Assembly: GCA_026008535.1 (NCBI GenBank)
Contig: BRKX01000009.1
Coordinates: forward strand, 65,383,720-65,447,719
Length of the DNA stretch: 64,000 nucleotides
Reading direction: 5' to 3'
Source of the DNA: Perilla frutescens
Lineage: Eukaryota > Streptophyta > Magnoliopsida > Lamiales > Lamiaceae
In this document: one piece after another, positions 35,801-47,577 of the stretch
Numbering within the stretch: the stretch's first letter is position 1
Layout: each line of letters starts with the position of its first letter
The notes under the pieces: generated by a model
Seen by the model: only the letters and a program-made list of their open reading frames with translations
Databases searched by the model: none
What the model was told of the DNA's origin: nothing
Translations under genes and position numbers: made by a program

Positions 35801-38800
35801 AGCTTTGGTGATGCTTCATTAATAAAGTCAGTCGCATAAGAGGGTTTTCGAGGCATTGAAATGAGACTATGTCCATGAGGACTGTGACTGCCATTGATCT
35901 GAGGGCTGCTGGCCGAAACATTAGATTCTGGACATGAAGATTGGCATTCCAAGTCATGCCTTCTAAGCTCACATGCTCCATCATCTTCTTCTTTCTTCTC
36001 CAACTGAGAGTTTTGCTCTGCTACTAGCTTCTTTGTGCTGTCTATATCAGTTTCACATTCTGACTCAATGGTATTAAGTGCATCCATAAAATTATCAGTT
36101 TCACTTTCGATGTCATCTAGATGAACATGGCCAGATTCTGGTTCTGGTACTTCATTACGAGACTGGTCATCCATTTTGTCAACAATTTCAGAATTTGGAC
36201 ACGTATCTCCAAGAGTCTCCATGTCCAATTTCAGAGAAAATGATTCCAAATGTCTATCGTGATTATCCTCCTGTGCCATGCCATCAGTATCAGACTCCTG
36301 CAATGTAGGTTCAAATGATTCTCTCTTTTCATCCCAAGTGACAGAAGATGAACTACAACCAGCTTGCTCTTGTGTACCCCCTTCAATATCATCATACGTA
36401 TGTAACGCATCTGTAGCTTTTTCCTCAAGGAAATTGTAATCTAGGAAATCATTCTCGTGCCTCTTTACTGCATAAGAAATGGAATCTCTAGACTCAGGTT
36501 CCACTGAGTAACTTGGACGGAAATCTCCTTCAATGTAGCCTGACCCATTTCTCAAATCCAAATTTGACTGCTCACCCAAATCTGATCTAATTGTAGCAGC
36601 ATCATATGTCGACGCTGTTTTAGAAGGGGAAATATGCCCGCCGATACTCCCCTGAGTGAATGGCATTCTGTAATATTCGCATCATAAAGTTAGTCCTTAT
36701 CATGGACAATCACAGTTGTTCATTTTAGAAAAGCATACAAAATTATTCATTTCATGCTTTCAGCACAATTTTCCACCCCACCCCTTCTCTTTCGGTCTTT
36801 CCCCATGTTGAATAATAATATTTCTTATCATGGACAATCACAGTTGTTCAATTTAACATATCATATATTCATCTCATGCTTTCACCACAAATTCCCACCC
36901 CTTATCTTTTTAAATGTTATCTCACGATATGAGCACATGTAGCCTTTACCTGCCACTGTTATAAGAAAATGATGCATTTTGTGACATTTCTCCATTCCTG
37001 GCTCTGGACCTCCTTTTCTGCTCAATGTTCAGAACACGAGGAAGATAGATAGATAAGCAACAATGTGAATAGGGAAAAAAGAATAAGAAACAACTTTACA
37101 GCACATGGATAAGGATTTCCAACAAGTATATTCACACTTCGGGTTCTTCGTTTCGTTTTCTTTTGGTGCAATAACATGACAATAGAATTTAACATTCCTC
37201 ATTAAAAAAATGCGCGCTCATGTAAAAAGAAATGTAAACCCACAATCAAGTCAGTTGATGGGAACAGTTACATATGCAAGCAGGATCTTTCAGGTTAACA
37301 TAAAGATCTGAATCACCACACAGCTGGTCACAGTAAGCAACCAATGTAGCTATCATTTTCCAGAACAGAACTCATTGTTCTTTTTTATCTGGTGACTAAG
37401 ACAATTTGAATGTATCTTAGATAACTTGAGGAAAAAACTTACACATACTTAGAGATGTGTATATTTCTTGGAATCTTTCAAAGCCCACTTCTGGAAAGAG
37501 AACTAATAAAATCACTTGGATTGAACCAAATGCTACCCTACTCGGGTACATGTGATGTAATCTTTCATGGAGTAAACTAAATTTAGATAGATCTCTGTTT
37601 CCATCATTTCATCTATGCCCACAAAGTCATCTTTTGTACTACTTCTTAGTTTATGAACCAGAACAATTCAGAACTAATGTCATCATAGGCATGCTTCAAG
37701 GGTATCTAGGTATTGCTAATAGAGCAATTTAACAATGCCGACCAAATGTGAGAACTTATATATTAGGCTTAAAGGCACAAAAGATAGGATCAATTCGAAC
37801 TGAGGGATCAACTAATTACTATAGTTCAAAGGTATACATCAGTTCGTTAAGTCTTAACAATAGCTTATGCCTTTAATGTACTGATTCACAGTATATTACC
37901 TTAGTCTTGCGACCCTTCTTTTCTTTTGGAATTTTGTCTATACTAGCTTCACCAGATGCCACTGATGCTGTCTTAAAAAACGTAGGATCTGAATACCTTT
38001 TCAAGCAAGATCCAGGGCCACCAGGGTCAAACCTAAAAGAAGACAAAAGACTTATCTACATGGCCAAGAACGGGAATCGGGATACAAATTTTTAAGAGTT
38101 GCCCATACCTATCAAGCAGGTGCAGACATGGAGGGTGGCGGCCATCTTCATAAGATTCCATGATGAATTGAGGAACATCACCGTATATAAAATGATTTTG
38201 TTCACATCGGATCCGAGTGTGCCAATTGGAACCTACAGATGACTTTCTTTGTAAGGACCCATGGCAGAGAAATTCTATAGGAAGAAATTACAGTTCATGC
38301 ATCTCTAAATTATATAAACTTCAAGAGGCAGCAGGCAGCTACCAGCGTAAAGTTAAGGAGCAGACTTATAGTTGCTAAAATCACTTAAGAGTGGAAAAGG
38401 TTATCAGAGTGGAAAATGTCAAAGCTTAAATTTCATCAGTACCAGCTGTATAGGCAAAGTGTAAGTGACTCCTTTGAGCCAGTAAAGCCTTTTCAAGCGG
38501 AGAAAGAGCAGCTTCAATTCGCCGAACACGGCCCATCAACTTATGGCTTCTAGCAGTTGTTATCGTCACTTCTTCCTGCAACCCATGAAAAACTTCTGCT
38601 GCAAATCTACCAGATTCAAAGTTGCCATTTTAGGTTCAATTATGACATTGTCTGAAATCCTTGTTTACATATTTACTTTTGGGAATTTATTTTTAATATA
38701 CCAGAGTTATTTCTCTTTTCATTCTTTCCGGAAGAGATCATTTGCATTTTATGCGACATATGCAATTAACTCCCTACCTTATGGGGAATTCGTGTAGATG

Positions 38801-39437
38801 CAGATACATTAACAAGCCTAAATCCATAGAATAATGCCTCCGCACAATCTTTGACCTCACCGCATACTAAGATGTAGCCTAAATTTTCTCAAACTTCACA
38901 ACCTTTTTATTGTTCTAAGTAACAGCTTCCAGTTTTAGCACAAAATTACAAGGTCACTATAACAATAAAGAAAATGCGAGATAATTTTCTTTCCATATTC
39001 AACTGACTTCAGCAGAAACACTGCAAATTTTGAACCAAAAAAGCCCATTGCCAACTTCAAACAATTTCTCTGTCCACAACGGCGAACACTTTGCAACCTA
39101 GCATCTCATTTTTTCACATTAAACGAAATTGCGAACTGAGCTACACAAAAATTTCACAAATTAGCACCGAACTCCACAAATTTCCCAAATTAGCACAAAA
39201 CACCACCACTAGAAATCAGGCATCCGAAGAGCTGGTTCAACGAAACAGACGCACAAACTGTTCGGGAAAAAAGGAAACTCACTCAGCAAGATCGCCGAGC
39301 TGACGTAATACTCCGACGAGGCCGGCGACGGCAACTCCTTCGAGAATCTCCTTGGGCTCTTCCTTTTTCGCCTCCCTGTACAGCTCCGGTGCTCCGAGCG
39401 CGAACTCATTCCTCACCTCCGCTCTCACCAGAGGCAT
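32827..39437 (-). CDS. SCAR/WAVE family protein
   Basis: A subunit of the SCAR/WAVE complex, which activates ARP2/3 to nucleate actin and shapes pavement cells and trichomes. Nine exons in register: 39437..39283, 38606..38443, 38232..38109, 38032..37900, 37017..36950, 36667..33859, 33768..33676, 33125..33018 and 32874..32827, 3702 nt, 1233 aa. The SCAR homology domain (~1-170) begins MPLVRAEVRNEFALGAPELY and contains EWHPRIRNEQNHF-type sequence (NWHTRIRCEQNHFIYGDVPQ). A basic patch (KKGRKTK, RRSRARNGE) follows. The huge exon 6 encodes a long, poorly conserved acidic/Ser-rich middle. The C-terminus has LHQIRTK-SFSLRP, the central helix AILEKANAIRQ and the acidic tail EDDGNWSDT with the conserved Trp1230. 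The WH2 segment is degenerate (see findings). The length is within the family range (about 820-1400 aa in Arabidopsis). Exon 5 could also start 3 bp earlier. Confidence 0.93.
36693..36907. repeat. Tandem duplication in SCAR intron 5
   Basis: Two imperfect copies (36693-36795 and 36823-36907) share CTTATCATGGACAATCACAG, TTGTTCA, TTTCATGCTTTCA/TCTCATGCTTTCA and CCACCCCTT. Confidence 0.8.
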
Positions 39438-40104
39438 CGTTTTGCTACTTGAACACAGAAGAAAAGGAGAAATCCCAACAGCCTCTCAAAATTCTCCACC
39501 CAGGAACAAAAAGGAAATGTGAAATGAAATGATTGCAGGTGAATTGAATGACGGAATAATGAGAGAGAGAGAGAGTACTGTGTTCAATTAGGTAAGGGGA
39601 TTACAGCAGCGTAACTGCTGAGAGAGTGATGTCTAGAGAGAGAAAAAAAAAACGTTATCTATCTGTATAACTGCTGTGAGAGAGAGAGAGAGAGCGAGCT
39701 AAATTAGCATAGGGAAGACGACATTGCCAACTCTGCAAGCCATTCCTTGGGGGTAGGGAGCGCACTGTGCGATAAATAGTAAGACAAGTGTGGGAGTGAA
39801 TAGACGGAAATAGGCTTCTGAAATATATGAATTAATTATGAATTGACGGAATTGACCCTGCCAAGCAGGTGTGCTTCCCATGACATTTCGCCAATTTTGG
39901 AATTTTTAATTAATCCGCCGTGAACGATTCGTCACGCCGCTCTTTATTTTATTTCATTTCATTTCATTTTAGGTACTCTATTTGCCTATTTGGACCCTAT
40001 CAACTATATCAATACATACATACACACATATAGATATACACACACACTAGCTTTATCAATTTAAAATTAGTAAGATAAATTAGCTATAATTTACAAATTG
40101 AACA

Positions 40105-40107
<3 letters not shown>

Positions 40108-40144
<37 letters not shown>
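40108..40144. repeat. (AAT)n microsatellite
   Basis: About twelve AAT units. Confidence 0.9.
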
Positions 40145-40147
<3 letters not shown>

Positions 40148-42468
40148 TGGTGGGGGGAGAAGGAAGGAATTTGTTTCTCCTTTTTGGCCGGCAATGGCCA
40201 ACCAAACCTGAGTAAGCCAATTATTACAAATAGCATATTGGCCTTCTGCTTTGTGTTTATTTATTATGTTGGACTTTTCTGAGTTTTCCTGCAACAACAA
40301 GAATACACAAATAAATAATTATAATTAAAACATATAAGCATAATTTTTTTTTACCCACACACCCGATATATGGTATTAAGTAGATTTTAACCCGTCACCT
40401 TTGATCATACAGGATAACTTTTGATACAAGCTTTTAGTTACTACAAAAAAAAACACTCACTAAATGTGCTCTACTTAAAATAATTATGATTTGACTACAT
40501 TTGAACTGATTATAGCCACAATCTTGCAAACAAAATCAAATAATTGTTTGATAGTCACAAATTTTGATAGGCGGGACCAACTTCTTGAAATCAAATCAAC
40601 CCCGCTAGGCCCATATTGGAGGTATAATAATACTAAAGTTTGCACATTATTTTACGATAATTTATTTGTCGCTACTACATATATATAATTGTTTTAGGGT
40701 GCATAATTCACAAAATTCACAAGATAGATAAAATGTATTAGACAAACTCTAATAAAATGTTTTAATAGGATTTAAATTCATAACTTTACGTACTCTATTT
40801 AAAAAAAGTATATTCTCAAGGAGCAACATTTGCATAATTTACAAATAAACAAACGACGAGTCTTAAATTCTAGACATCCCTTATTATTACAACTCTAATG
40901 TCTGGGAAAAGACATCATATCCTCCAAAATCACTATCTTATCAACTTGCATGGTACATCTCACCTACTAGTACTAGTAGACAATTAAATGAAGAAGCAAA
41001 AACTATGTAAGGTAAGATAAAGAATCACATGAACCCTCCAATAAATATTTACTCGTATAAACGTAAATTCTCCGGTACATAAGAACTTATATCGGATGGG
41101 TGAAAAGTATAACATTTATTTTATTGGAAAATGTTGCTTAAAAAAATACCAAGATGAGAAAACAACAGTTGTGACATTATCACTATATTTTTTAAATTAA
41201 AAAATATATATATATATCACTTCTAACACTAAAGAATATCACATGTCTCACGTGCGCCCATCGTGTGTACTGCATGCGTCCCGATATAAATAAGGCTTAT
41301 GTAAATCGAATGCATAAATACTCACTTATAAATATTCATTTTTATTTGATTTTATGAATAAATCACCGCAAGGAATATTATATCACAATAGATCTCTGTC
41401 CCATTAAAATATTTTCCAACTATCAATTCTGAAAAAAAAACGAAAAATAGATCAGATCTTGTACTCTTTCACCTTGTTCGGTTTCGGGCACACATGTCCT
41501 AGATTATAACAGATTTAATTAGATGTAAAATTATTTAGTATTATAAAAATTATAATTATTGGTACTAGAATTAAATAAAATTATAAAATGAGACAGCATC
41601 AGTATGTCAGTCGTGAAGTTGACTTTTGACTATTCGGTTTTTTTTTTTTTTTTGGAGATTTCTCGACTTAGTTTAGCTGTTTGGAATCTTGTAATTAATT
41701 TCACCAACTCCCTTAATTAATTCGTATTTTTTTTCTCTTTTGTGAATATCTATTATCTATTATATATTAATGAGTGGGAGTTGTGACCACTGACTGCATT
41801 TAATCAGCTCAAAATTCAAAACACCAATTTGACCACGAATTTTAATTAAATATGGGGATATATTATCATTTATTTAGTAGTTTATTGCATAAATAGTTAT
41901 TAGTCGATCGTCACATGGTGATCAATTTGATTTATCAATACATATTATATATGTTAATGTAAGATATATAACCAGTGCTCAAACTAGCACTTAGCAACTT
42001 AATATTGAACATTTGCTAATTATATTAATTTAATGAAATCTAAATAGATATGTAATATTAATGATCTCGACTTAAATTTTGAAGTGTTTTTTGGCTGCTA
42101 AGAGATCAGTCGTAGTTGAAAGAAGATTGCTGCGAGAGTATTTATATATTATTACTCTCACTGCAAACTGTCAATGGAATATTAATTACATTTAGTTTAA
42201 GAAATAGAAATAAGTTTGTTACTATTATTTATCAAAGTGTAGCTAAATACACCGTAACTGCGTATACTTTATCATGTAGGGCACGAGTTTTAAATAAATG
42301 GAGTGTGTTGAGAAATTTTGTAAGTATATTTATACGCAATCTATTTTATAATGCAGGTTAGTATACATAGCACTATTAATGACAACATTAATCATTTTGT
42401 AAATTTCATGAAACCTTTAAAACATTATAAGAAGAAAAGAAAGGAAAAATTGTAAGCAGCAAGCTAGA

Positions 42469-42583
<115 letters not shown>

Positions 42584-42730
42584 TTTTCCTGCCTTTAGTT
42601 TACAAGGAATCCAGGATTTTATGCTCTTTGTTTTTGCCTATTCTTCGCCCATGGAATTTTTAAAGCCAGCTACAAAAAGGAAAAAGCAAATTAAGCCGCT
42701 GATTTAATTAAAGAACTCCACCGTATGCAC

Positions 42731-42737
<7 letters not shown>

Positions 42738-42809
<72 letters not shown>
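42738..42809. repeat. (TA)n microsatellite, left flank of a MITE
   Basis: About 36 TA units ending exactly where the element at 42810 begins; TA repeats resume after it at 43074. Confidence 0.95.
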
Positions 42810-42812
<3 letters not shown>

Positions 42813-43073
42813 AAATGATCAAATAGGAACCAAATCCTCCCGTGAGAATTTAGGAACCAAACATATTAGCAAATTATTAGTCATATATTAGCAGTGTGTA
42901 TAATCTCTAACATCTTAGCAATATGTTGTTAATATTATGATCTTGTCAAGTTAGCAATATGAGTTCACCTCATATTAGCAACATAATCTCTTGATGTCAG
43001 CAATATAAATCTCTCATGTTAGATTGGTTCTTAAGTTCTCACGGGGGGATAGATTCCTATTTGAACCCACCCC
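42810..43073. mobile_element. Micron-like MITE inserted in a (TA)n microsatellite
   Basis: The left arm (CAAATAGGAACCAAATCCTC, CCGTGAGAATTTAGGAACCAA) is inverted at the right (CAAATAGGAATCTATCCC, CCGTGAGAACTTAAGAACCAA). The right terminus on the opposite strand is GGGTGGGTT. Both flanks are pure TA repeat. A related element is at 57941-58190. Confidence 0.75.
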
Positions 43074-43164
43074 TATATATATATATATATATATAACAAA
43101 TTTGAGTAAGTATGCACGTGTTCCGTCATATAAATTTAATATGAGATATTTGATGTGTGTCAAC

Positions 43165-43432
43165 TAGGGGTGGTAAAATAGGTCTGACTCGCATTTCAGG
43201 TTAGGGTGGGCCAAAAAAATCGGCCCGAAAATAAATGATCCGAACGGGCCGAGCCTTATGGCCCAAAATAGCAAGATATACATTGTAGCCCAAGGGCTGC
43301 CCGGTCCGCTTCGAGGCGGGTCGGCCAGTCAGCCTCCAACATTTAGGTCCGAAGAGGTTTCAAGTCAAGCTGACCGTAATTTTTCACTTGGCTCAACGGG
43401 TTCGGGCCGGGCAACTCATTTTGCCACCCCTA
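43165..43432. mobile_element. hAT-type MITE, GGCCCG-containing (268 bp)
   Basis: TIRs TAGGGGTGGTAAAAT and TAGGGGTGGCAAAAT (14 of 15), the common hAT terminus. It is flanked by GTGTCAAC (43157-43164) and GTGTCAAG (43433-43440), an 8-bp target duplication with one mismatch. The interior carries GGCCCGAA/CGGGCC words as in the element at 1102, but its ends differ. Confidence 0.85.
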
Positions 43433-44085
43433 GTGTCAAGTGTCAAGAACACAAAAATTTAAAGGCTTCTCCAAATTCGCTAAAATGGAGCACAAGTTTT
43501 CTCCAACCGATCGGCAGAAGCAGCGGCATTTTAGGGGAAGAGGAGTTTACCGTCCCTCTCTCATAGACGGTAAAATTTTATTTTATTTTTTCATTTTCTT
43601 TTTATATTATATTTTGTTTAGTTTTTTTATTTTGTATTTTGTGTATGTTATTTGCATTATATTTTAAATAATGTGTTGTAATTAATATTAAAATTTATTA
43701 TATATGATAAATTTAATTAAATATAAATATTTATGCATAAAATTAAATTAGATAAAAATTAGATCAACAATAAAAAAATACTAAAATAAATAAAATTACA
43801 CCAAAATAAAACTAAATAAAAATACTAAAATAGATAAAAGTTCATGAAATAAAAACATAAAAAATACGCATAAATAAAATAAAAAGATATAAATATTTTC
43901 CTAATAATACATAAAAATACTAAACTAGATAAAGGTACATGAAATAAAAACGTGAAAATATGTATAAAATAAAAATATTTTAATAATTATTATGAAATTT
44001 TGAATTTAAATATAGATATCCATTAAATGAAATTTCATAAATCATTATATGTTATCAATTATAAAATAATAATTGTAAATGGAAT

Positions 44086-44115
44086 AAAAGAGAATATTCT
44101 AGAATATTCTCTTTT
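44086..44115. promoter_or_regulatory. 30-bp perfect palindrome containing a four-unit heat-shock-type element
   Basis: The core AGAATATTCTAGAATATTCT (44091-44110) is an exact nGAAnnTTCnnGAAnnTTCn array, the consensus binding site of heat-shock factors, extended by AAAAG/CTTTT to a perfect 30-bp palindrome. It lies about 1.58 kb upstream of the EP1-like gene. Function is not shown. Confidence 0.45.
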
Positions 44116-44961
44116 GGTGTAGAATTACTGAATTATAGTGCAAACTGTTGGAGATGAAATTGAGAATCTGCTGCATTTTAGTGATAGTGATGTTGTATTA
44201 TAGTGCAGACTGTTGGAGATTGCCTAATATGCTCAAAAATCAAAATGAATATATGTATGTATTATCAAGTGAGAAAATATCTTTGTGTGATAAATAAGAA
44301 AATATTTATAGTATTGTATTTTATTGTTTAATTTCCCCACAATTTTTTATTGCTTAAACACTTTATTGCTTAATTGCTATAATTTCATTGTACATGTGGG
44401 ACAAATTAATTATGCAATAAAATTATATCAATTAAGCAGTAAATTACAATAAAAAATCATTTTCTCATTTTTTACACTAACAAATATTTCTCACATGAAC
44501 CAAAATATATTGATCATATTATTTTTATGTCTAGGTCATTTTCATCTATTTCCTTCTTGGCCATTAAAAAAATCCTAAATATTGTTGAATTGAATAGTTG
44601 TAGAAGCTAAGTACCAAACTATACCAATCACTAACTCCAGTCATGCATGTGTTTTATTTATTTATTGAATACATAAAAAATATACATGAAAGTACTAATC
44701 GTCAAGTCAATTGAACTAGCTATTAATATTTATTGTTGTACAATATTATTGATTCATGACCTTTCATGCATCCCGTAGTGGTCCGACAATCACCAAATGT
44801 CACTTTGTACCTTGATTATCAAGTTTGGTAATATGGTAGTAATTTTGACAGCTCAAGTCCAATAATTTTAAAGAATTTTGAGGGTGATTGATAACTTTCA
44901 CTTTTATTTTTATTACGTATAGTACTACAGATCTCATAATTAACGAGAGATTTGGTATTTT

Positions 44962-45208
44962 ATTCTCTCACCATTCTGATTATATAGTCCCTATTACTAT
45001 TTTGGGGCATCCCCATTATATTGAAAATTAATGAAAATTACAACTTATTAATTATTGAAAAATTTAAAAAACTTACAACTTAAATTTTGAAAGTCATAAA
45101 TATTAAATAAGGGTATTATTGAAAGTTTAGCTTCAATATCTTGTTTTCATAAATATTTTTAATCTACGTGTGAGGATAAATGAGACTATATAATCGGGAC
45201 GAAGGGAA
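44962..45208. mobile_element. Degenerate Stowaway-like element
   Basis: Imperfect inverted ends: CTCTCACCATTCTGATTATA-TAGTCCC at the left against TCCCTTCGTCCCGATTATA-TAGTCTC on the opposite strand at the right. Confidence 0.45.
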
Positions 45209-45666
45209 CATATTGTTAAAAATTATTACTTTATATATACTCCCTATATAAATGTGTGTGTGTGTATTAATAAGTGAAGTTTATTTATCAACAAAAAAAA
45301 TGAAATGGTAACTACGGTTGAATTATTTGAATGGTACCGTTGTATTTAGAATAAAATACTATTATATATTGGCAATTGCAGGAAATTAATCAAGTTAACC
45401 AAAACTCTGCCCTAAATCACAGCTGGAAAACCGAGTGATATTCTCTTCTTCATAATTTATTCAGGGATTATTTATAATATTATTGCTAGAGCCCAAAAAT
45501 GTCAAAAATATTATTAATTGTATCATATCAAGAGATCTAGGTTGGTCAAAGACATAGCAAAGTCAATGAGTTGACATTCAAATCCCACTAAAGCTAGAGA
45601 AATGGATTCGGCAATGGCAAGGATACTTCCTTTGTGGCATCCCTAGTTTTAGATATGATTGTGATC

Positions 45667-45674
45667 TATAAATA
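45667..45674 (+). promoter_or_regulatory. TATA box of the EP1-like gene
   Basis: A consensus TATAAATA only 26 bp (first T) upstream of the first ATG. This spacing bears on the choice of start codon. Confidence 0.65.
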
Positions 45675-45692
45675 GAATGTGACTTCATTTCC

Positions 45693-47030
45693 ATGGAAAC
45701 ACCATCAAAAATGTTTTCTCCATATCAACTTTCATTTCTCATAACATTCCTTATTTTAACCATTTCATCTCAATCCACGGTTCCTCCTTCAAGAAGATTT
45801 AAGTATGTCAACGAAGGCGATTTCGGTGAGTACTACGTTGAGTACGGGGCTGACTACCGAATATTAAGCATTGGTAATTACCCTTTTAACCTTTGTTTCT
45901 ACAACACTACACCCGATGCCTTCATCCTTGGACTGCGGATGGGGCATCGGAGGTCAGAGTCCGTCATGAGATGGGTTTGGGATGCCAATCGTGCCAAACC
46001 GGTGCGTGAAAATGCAACCCTAACCTTCGGCAGCGACGGGAACTTGGTCCTCGCCGATGTTGATGGCTCGGTGGCATGGCAAACCGGTACAACCAACAAA
46101 GGTGTGGTTGGCCTAGAACTGCTTCCAAATGGTAACATGGTGCTCTATGATAGCAAGGGCGGGTATATTTGGCAAAGTTTTGATCACCCAACCGACACAC
46201 TTTTGGTGGGCCAGGCCTTAAAAACCATTGGCGGCGGCCCAACTAAGCTCACAAGCCGAATGTCCATCACCGAGCCTTTTAATGGGCCTTATAGCTTTGT
46301 GATGGAGAAAAGACACTGGGCCTTGTACTACCAAACCAAGAATGCGCGAAATCCTTTACTTTACTACAAATCCGATGAATTTGGAAATGGCAAAGGGGCT
46401 TTAGCTTACCTAGGGTTCTATTGTGAACCCGAGTACGGTGGGAGCTATGCGTTCGAGCTCGGGTTCACGTTCAACCTAAGCAAATCGGATAGTTCTGGGA
46501 CGAGAATACTATCTCGACCCAAGTATAATAGCACGTACACTATGCTTCGGGTTGACATTGACGGTAACCTAAGAATGTACACCTACAACGAACATGTCGA
46601 TTGGGGCGCATGGGAGGTCACATATGTGCTTTTCAATAGGGATGGTGATGAACCAAGTGAGTGCGGATTGCCCAAACGGTGTGGATCCTTAGGAATTTGC
46701 GAGGAAAACCAGTGCGTGGCGTGCCCGACTTCGTTAGGCGTGTTAGGGTGGTCCAAGAATTGCGCGCCACCTAAGTTGCCACCGTGTAAGGGTATCATCA
46801 ACGTGGACTATTATAAAGTCGAGGGGGTGGAGCATTACTCTAGTGGATACAATGAAGGAGCTGGGCCCATGAGTTTGGGCCAGTGTAGAGACAAATGTAG
46901 CAAAGATTGCAAGTGTTTGGGCTTTTTCTATAGGGCCGAGTCTTCTAAGTGTTTGGTGGTGCCTGAGCTTGGGACTTTGGTTAAGGTTTCTAATGCTTCT
47001 CATGTGGGCTACATCAAGATGGCTAAGTAA
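45693..47030 (+). CDS. EP1-like secreted glycoprotein (bulb-type lectin plus PAN/apple)
   Basis: A secreted cell-wall glycoprotein of the EP1/D-mannose-binding-lectin group, related to the extracellular part of G-type lectin receptor kinases but without a transmembrane segment or kinase. A single exon gives 445 aa from the first ATG, or 439 aa from Met7 at 45711, which the TATA position favours. The signal peptide is LSFLITFLILTISSQS. A bulb-lectin domain spans ~50-190 (VWDANRAKPV, GSDGNLVLAD, WQSFDHPTDTLLVGQ). Its mannose-pocket QxDxNxVxY motifs are degenerate (LLPNGNMVLY), so sugar binding is doubtful. A Cys-rich EGF-like stretch (ECGLPKRCGSLGICEENQC) and a C-terminal PAN/apple domain (CRDKCSKDCKCLGFFYR) follow. 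Five N-glycosylation sequons are present (NTT, NAT, NLS, NST, NAS). Relatives are expressed in epidermis; the role is unknown. Confidence 0.93.
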   Translation: METPSKMFSPYQLSFLITFLILTISSQSTVPPSRRFKYVNEGDFGEYYVEYGADYRILSIGNYPFNLCFYNTTPDAFILGLRMGHRRSESVMRWVWDANRAKPVRENATLTFGSDGNLVLADVDGSVAWQTGTTNKGVVGLELLPNGNMVLYDSKGGYIWQSFDHPTDTLLVGQALKTIGGGPTKLTSRMSITEPFNGPYSFVMEKRHWALYYQTKNARNPLLYYKSDEFGNGKGALAYLGFYCEPEYGGSYAFELGFTFNLSKSDSSGTRILSRPKYNSTYTMLRVDIDGNLRMYTYNEHVDWGAWEVTYVLFNRDGDEPSECGLPKRCGSLGICEENQCVACPTSLGVLGWSKNCAPPKLPPCKGIINVDYYKVEGVEHYSSGYNEGAGPMSLGQCRDKCSKDCKCLGFFYRAESSKCLVVPELGTLVKVSNASHVGYIKMAK

Positions 47031-47528
47031 TGTGCAATAATTTGTGTGTTTGTGTTTTTTTTTTCAAATAAAAGAAATGTGTATTAAATTGTGGGTTTGT
47101 AATGTTTTGTTTGTGATTAATTTGTTGTTATGACTGTAACTCAGAATAAATGAAAAGAAGAAGAAAAAGGAGTTTGTTTTTTCTTCGCTGCTATGGGTCA
47201 GTAATAGTTGTTTCATATGTTTGTCTATAATGGGACCTTTTCAATTCCACTTCAGTTTTATTTTATTTTTTGGCGATTTCAAAAGCTAAAAAATGTAACA
47301 GAAATAGGAAGAAAAGTGACTCATATTGTATCAAATTCTGTAAAAAGTGGATATAGTTTACAAGCTTTTATAATGGAAAATATATAATTAGAAAAAAAAA
47401 ATTGCAGTGACATATATAGTAGAAAGAGAAGATGTAAGTTGGAGTGGTGTAATAAAAAGAAATTGAAGAGTTAAAATAGGAAGGAAAACAAACAAACAAA
47501 CAAAAGTAACAGAGTGAGAAAAATGAAA

Positions 47529-47531
<3 letters not shown>

Positions 47532-47576
<45 letters not shown>
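47532..47576. repeat. (AAT)n microsatellite
   Basis: About fifteen AAT/ATA units. Confidence 0.9.

Positions 47577-47577
<1 letters not shown>

Noticed and set aside
33853..36666. Treating the 937-aa frame as a separate gene
   Set aside because: Its Met is internal. Splice phase at both ends joins it to the SCAR homology exons upstream and the acidic-tail exons downstream.
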